64,000 nucleotides of DNA from Paraburkholderia acidipaludis NBRC 101816 (GTDB taxonomy: Bacteria; Pseudomonadota; Gammaproteobacteria; Burkholderiales; Burkholderiaceae). The DNA lies in contig NZ_BAXZ01000006.1 in NCBI RefSeq assembly GCF_000684975.1, forward strand, positions 248,001-312,000, given 5' to 3'. The notes under the pieces were generated by a model, which was not told where the DNA came from, did no database searches, and worked only from the letters and a program-made list of their open reading frames with translations. Positions 63,074-64,000 of the stretch are shown one piece after another. The translations under genes and the position numbers were made by a program. Position 1 is the first letter of the stretch; every line of letters starts with the position of its first letter.

Positions 63074-63478
63074 ATGGACACGCACATGAGAATACGCCGT
63101 TGCGGCGCCTTTCCGGCGACCGCGCTTGCTGCCCCATTGTCCGTTGTTCTCGCAACGATCTCGCTGAGCGCATGCGGTCCCGATGCGGGGCCGTCCACGG
63201 CCAGCGCCGGGACACCCGTTCCCGCCGCAGCCGCGCCGGCGCAGACAAACCAGACAGCCCAGACCGCGGCCCCGGGCAACAACACGCCCGCGAGCAGCCC
63301 CTATGCGGCCGACGCCGCGCGAGACGCCGTGCCCGGCCAGGCCTCCGCGCCCGTGCAAAGCGTAGAGGCCAGCCTCGCCGCGGACAGCCGGCAGATCGCA
63401 CCGGTCCTGAGCTACGCGCCGGGCGACACGGATGCCCCCGCCGACGATTCCCGCCGTACCGCAACGACCAGCCAGTAG
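63074..63478 (+). CDS. Putative lipoprotein
   Basis: A 134-residue protein with a lipoprotein signal peptide (AAPLSVVLATISLSAC; lipobox LSAC) and a low-complexity, Ala/Pro/Thr/Ser/Gln-rich remainder (AAAAPAQTNQTAQTAAPGNNTPASS) without recognised domains. The start is uncertain: ATG 63074 or 63086, neither with a strong ribosome site. It lies 78 bases upstream of the phospholipase C gene and may be cotranscribed. Confidence 0.7.
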   Translation: MDTHMRIRRCGAFPATALAAPLSVVLATISLSACGPDAGPSTASAGTPVPAAAAPAQTNQTAQTAAPGNNTPASSPYAADAARDAVPGQASAPVQSVEASLAADSRQIAPVLSYAPGDTDAPADDSRRTATTSQ

Positions 63479-63556
63479 ATCCGCAAACCAGCACGCAAGC
63501 CGTTTCGTGGTGTGCGCACGCACACTTCCCGTTCACAAGCAGAAAGGTGATCAACA

Positions 63557-64000
63557 ATGACGTCAACCAGCCGTCGCCGTTTCCTGCAGACCGTCGCGCA
63601 GTCGGGCGCCGCCGCCGCCGCGATGACCGTGTTCCCCGAATCGATCCGCAACGCGCTCGCCATACCGGCCTTCTCGCGCACCGGCTCGATCCGCGACGTG
63701 GAGCATATCGTCGTGTTCATGCAGGAGAACCGCTCGTTCGACCATTATTTCGGCCATCTGCGCGGCGTGCGCGGCTACAACGACCGCCTGCCGATCCCGC
63801 TGCCCGGCGGCCAGCCCGTGTGGTACCAGCCTTCGCAGGAGAACGCCGCCAAGCCCGTGCTGCCGTTCCACCTGAACACGCAGACCACGAGCGCGCAATG
63901 CGTGGGCGACCTCGACCACTCGTGGTATCCCACGCACTACGCGATCAACAACGGCCTCTACAACCAGTGGCCGCAGTACAAGACCGACATGACGATGGGC
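63557..64000 (+). CDS. Phosphocholine-specific phospholipase C (5' part)
   Basis: The first 148 residues of an enzyme of the acid-phosphatase-like phospholipase C family, exported by the Tat system: SRRRFLQTVAQSGAAAAAMTVF is the twin-arginine signal. The mature start has the family motif IRDVEHIVVFMQENRSFDHYFGHLRGVRGYNDR and QCVGDLDHSWYPTHYAINNG. These enzymes cleave phosphatidylcholine and sphingomyelin-type lipids outside the cell. ATG 63557 has AAAGGTG upstream. The rest of the gene lies beyond the window. Confidence 0.93.
   Translation, partial: MTSTSRRRFLQTVAQSGAAAAAMTVFPESIRNALAIPAFSRTGSIRDVEHIVVFMQENRSFDHYFGHLRGVRGYNDRLPIPLPGGQPVWYQPSQENAAKPVLPFHLNTQTTSAQCVGDLDHSWYPTHYAINNGLYNQWPQYKTDMTMG

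Overview
The window is high-GC (roughly two thirds G+C by eye), densely coded DNA from a beta-proteobacterium, most likely Burkholderiaceae (Burkholderia, Paraburkholderia, Caballeronia or a close relative). This rests on the codon use, the protein families (acetoacetyl-CoA synthetase, phosphocholine-type phospholipase C, DUF3348/DUF802/DUF2894 genes) and several solo paralogues of housekeeping genes (rpoN, mreB and a gltA-type citrate synthase outside their usual operons), which is common on the secondary replicons of this group. No tRNA, rRNA, CRISPR array or complete insertion sequence was seen. Replicon type cannot be decided from the window.

Layout. 1-7.6 kb: a partial zinc alcohol dehydrogenase, a DHH phosphoesterase, a transposase-derived HTH protein, a DUF72 protein, a TetR regulator, a stand-alone sigma-54 gene and, divergent from it, a BON-domain periplasmic protein behind a near-consensus sigma-54 promoter; then an aldo/keto reductase. 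7.8-15.4 kb: a giant Lhr helicase and a Zn/Cd/Pb efflux P-type ATPase with its divergent MerR-family sensor. 15.5-20 kb: an M20 peptidase, a superinfection-immunity-like membrane protein, a LysE exporter, a YodC-like protein, an AT-richer stretch and a toxin/DNA-binding-protein pair whose toxin frame carries an in-frame amber codon. 20-27.8 kb: a metabolic block on the minus strand (CMD protein, class III aminotransferase, C45 acyltransferase/hydrolase, RpiR regulator, phytanoyl-CoA-type dioxygenase) facing a LacI regulator and an L-asparaginase.

27.9-41.5 kb: glycogen-debranching-type glycosidase, citrate synthase, an orphan protein preceded by a Leu-rich micro-ORF that runs into an intrinsic terminator, two alpha/beta hydrolases, an MreB paralogue, an EmrB-type exporter, glutaminase, and a PadR regulator/siderophore-interacting reductase/MFS group resembling E. 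coli yqjI-yqjH. 41.8-53.6 kb: two paralogous TPR + ATP-grasp proteins of unknown substrate, the second translationally coupled to a 44-residue membrane peptide, interleaved with a chemoreceptor, DAHP synthase, sterol-desaturase-family protein, beta-propeller, Nramp transporter and glucose-6-phosphate dehydrogenase. 53.8-64 kb: acetoacetyl-CoA synthetase, then a tight four-gene operon (DUF3348, MotA/ZorA-like DUF802, MotB/OmpA-like, DUF2894), an alcohol dehydrogenase, small proteins, an RbsD/FucU protein, a lipoprotein and the start of a Tat-exported phospholipase C.

The best candidate for an undescribed system is the 55,967-60,267 operon. It has the parts of an ion-driven stator (four-helix MotA/ExbB-like subunit with a very long cytoplasmic coiled coil, plus a one-helix subunit with the proton-carrying Asp and a peptidoglycan-binding OmpA domain) but no flagellar, Tol/Exb or Zorya effector genes beside it. 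Secondary candidates are the TPR/ATP-grasp pair, the sigma-54 promoter beside the second rpoN, the amber-interrupted toxin and the Leu-rich leader/terminator.
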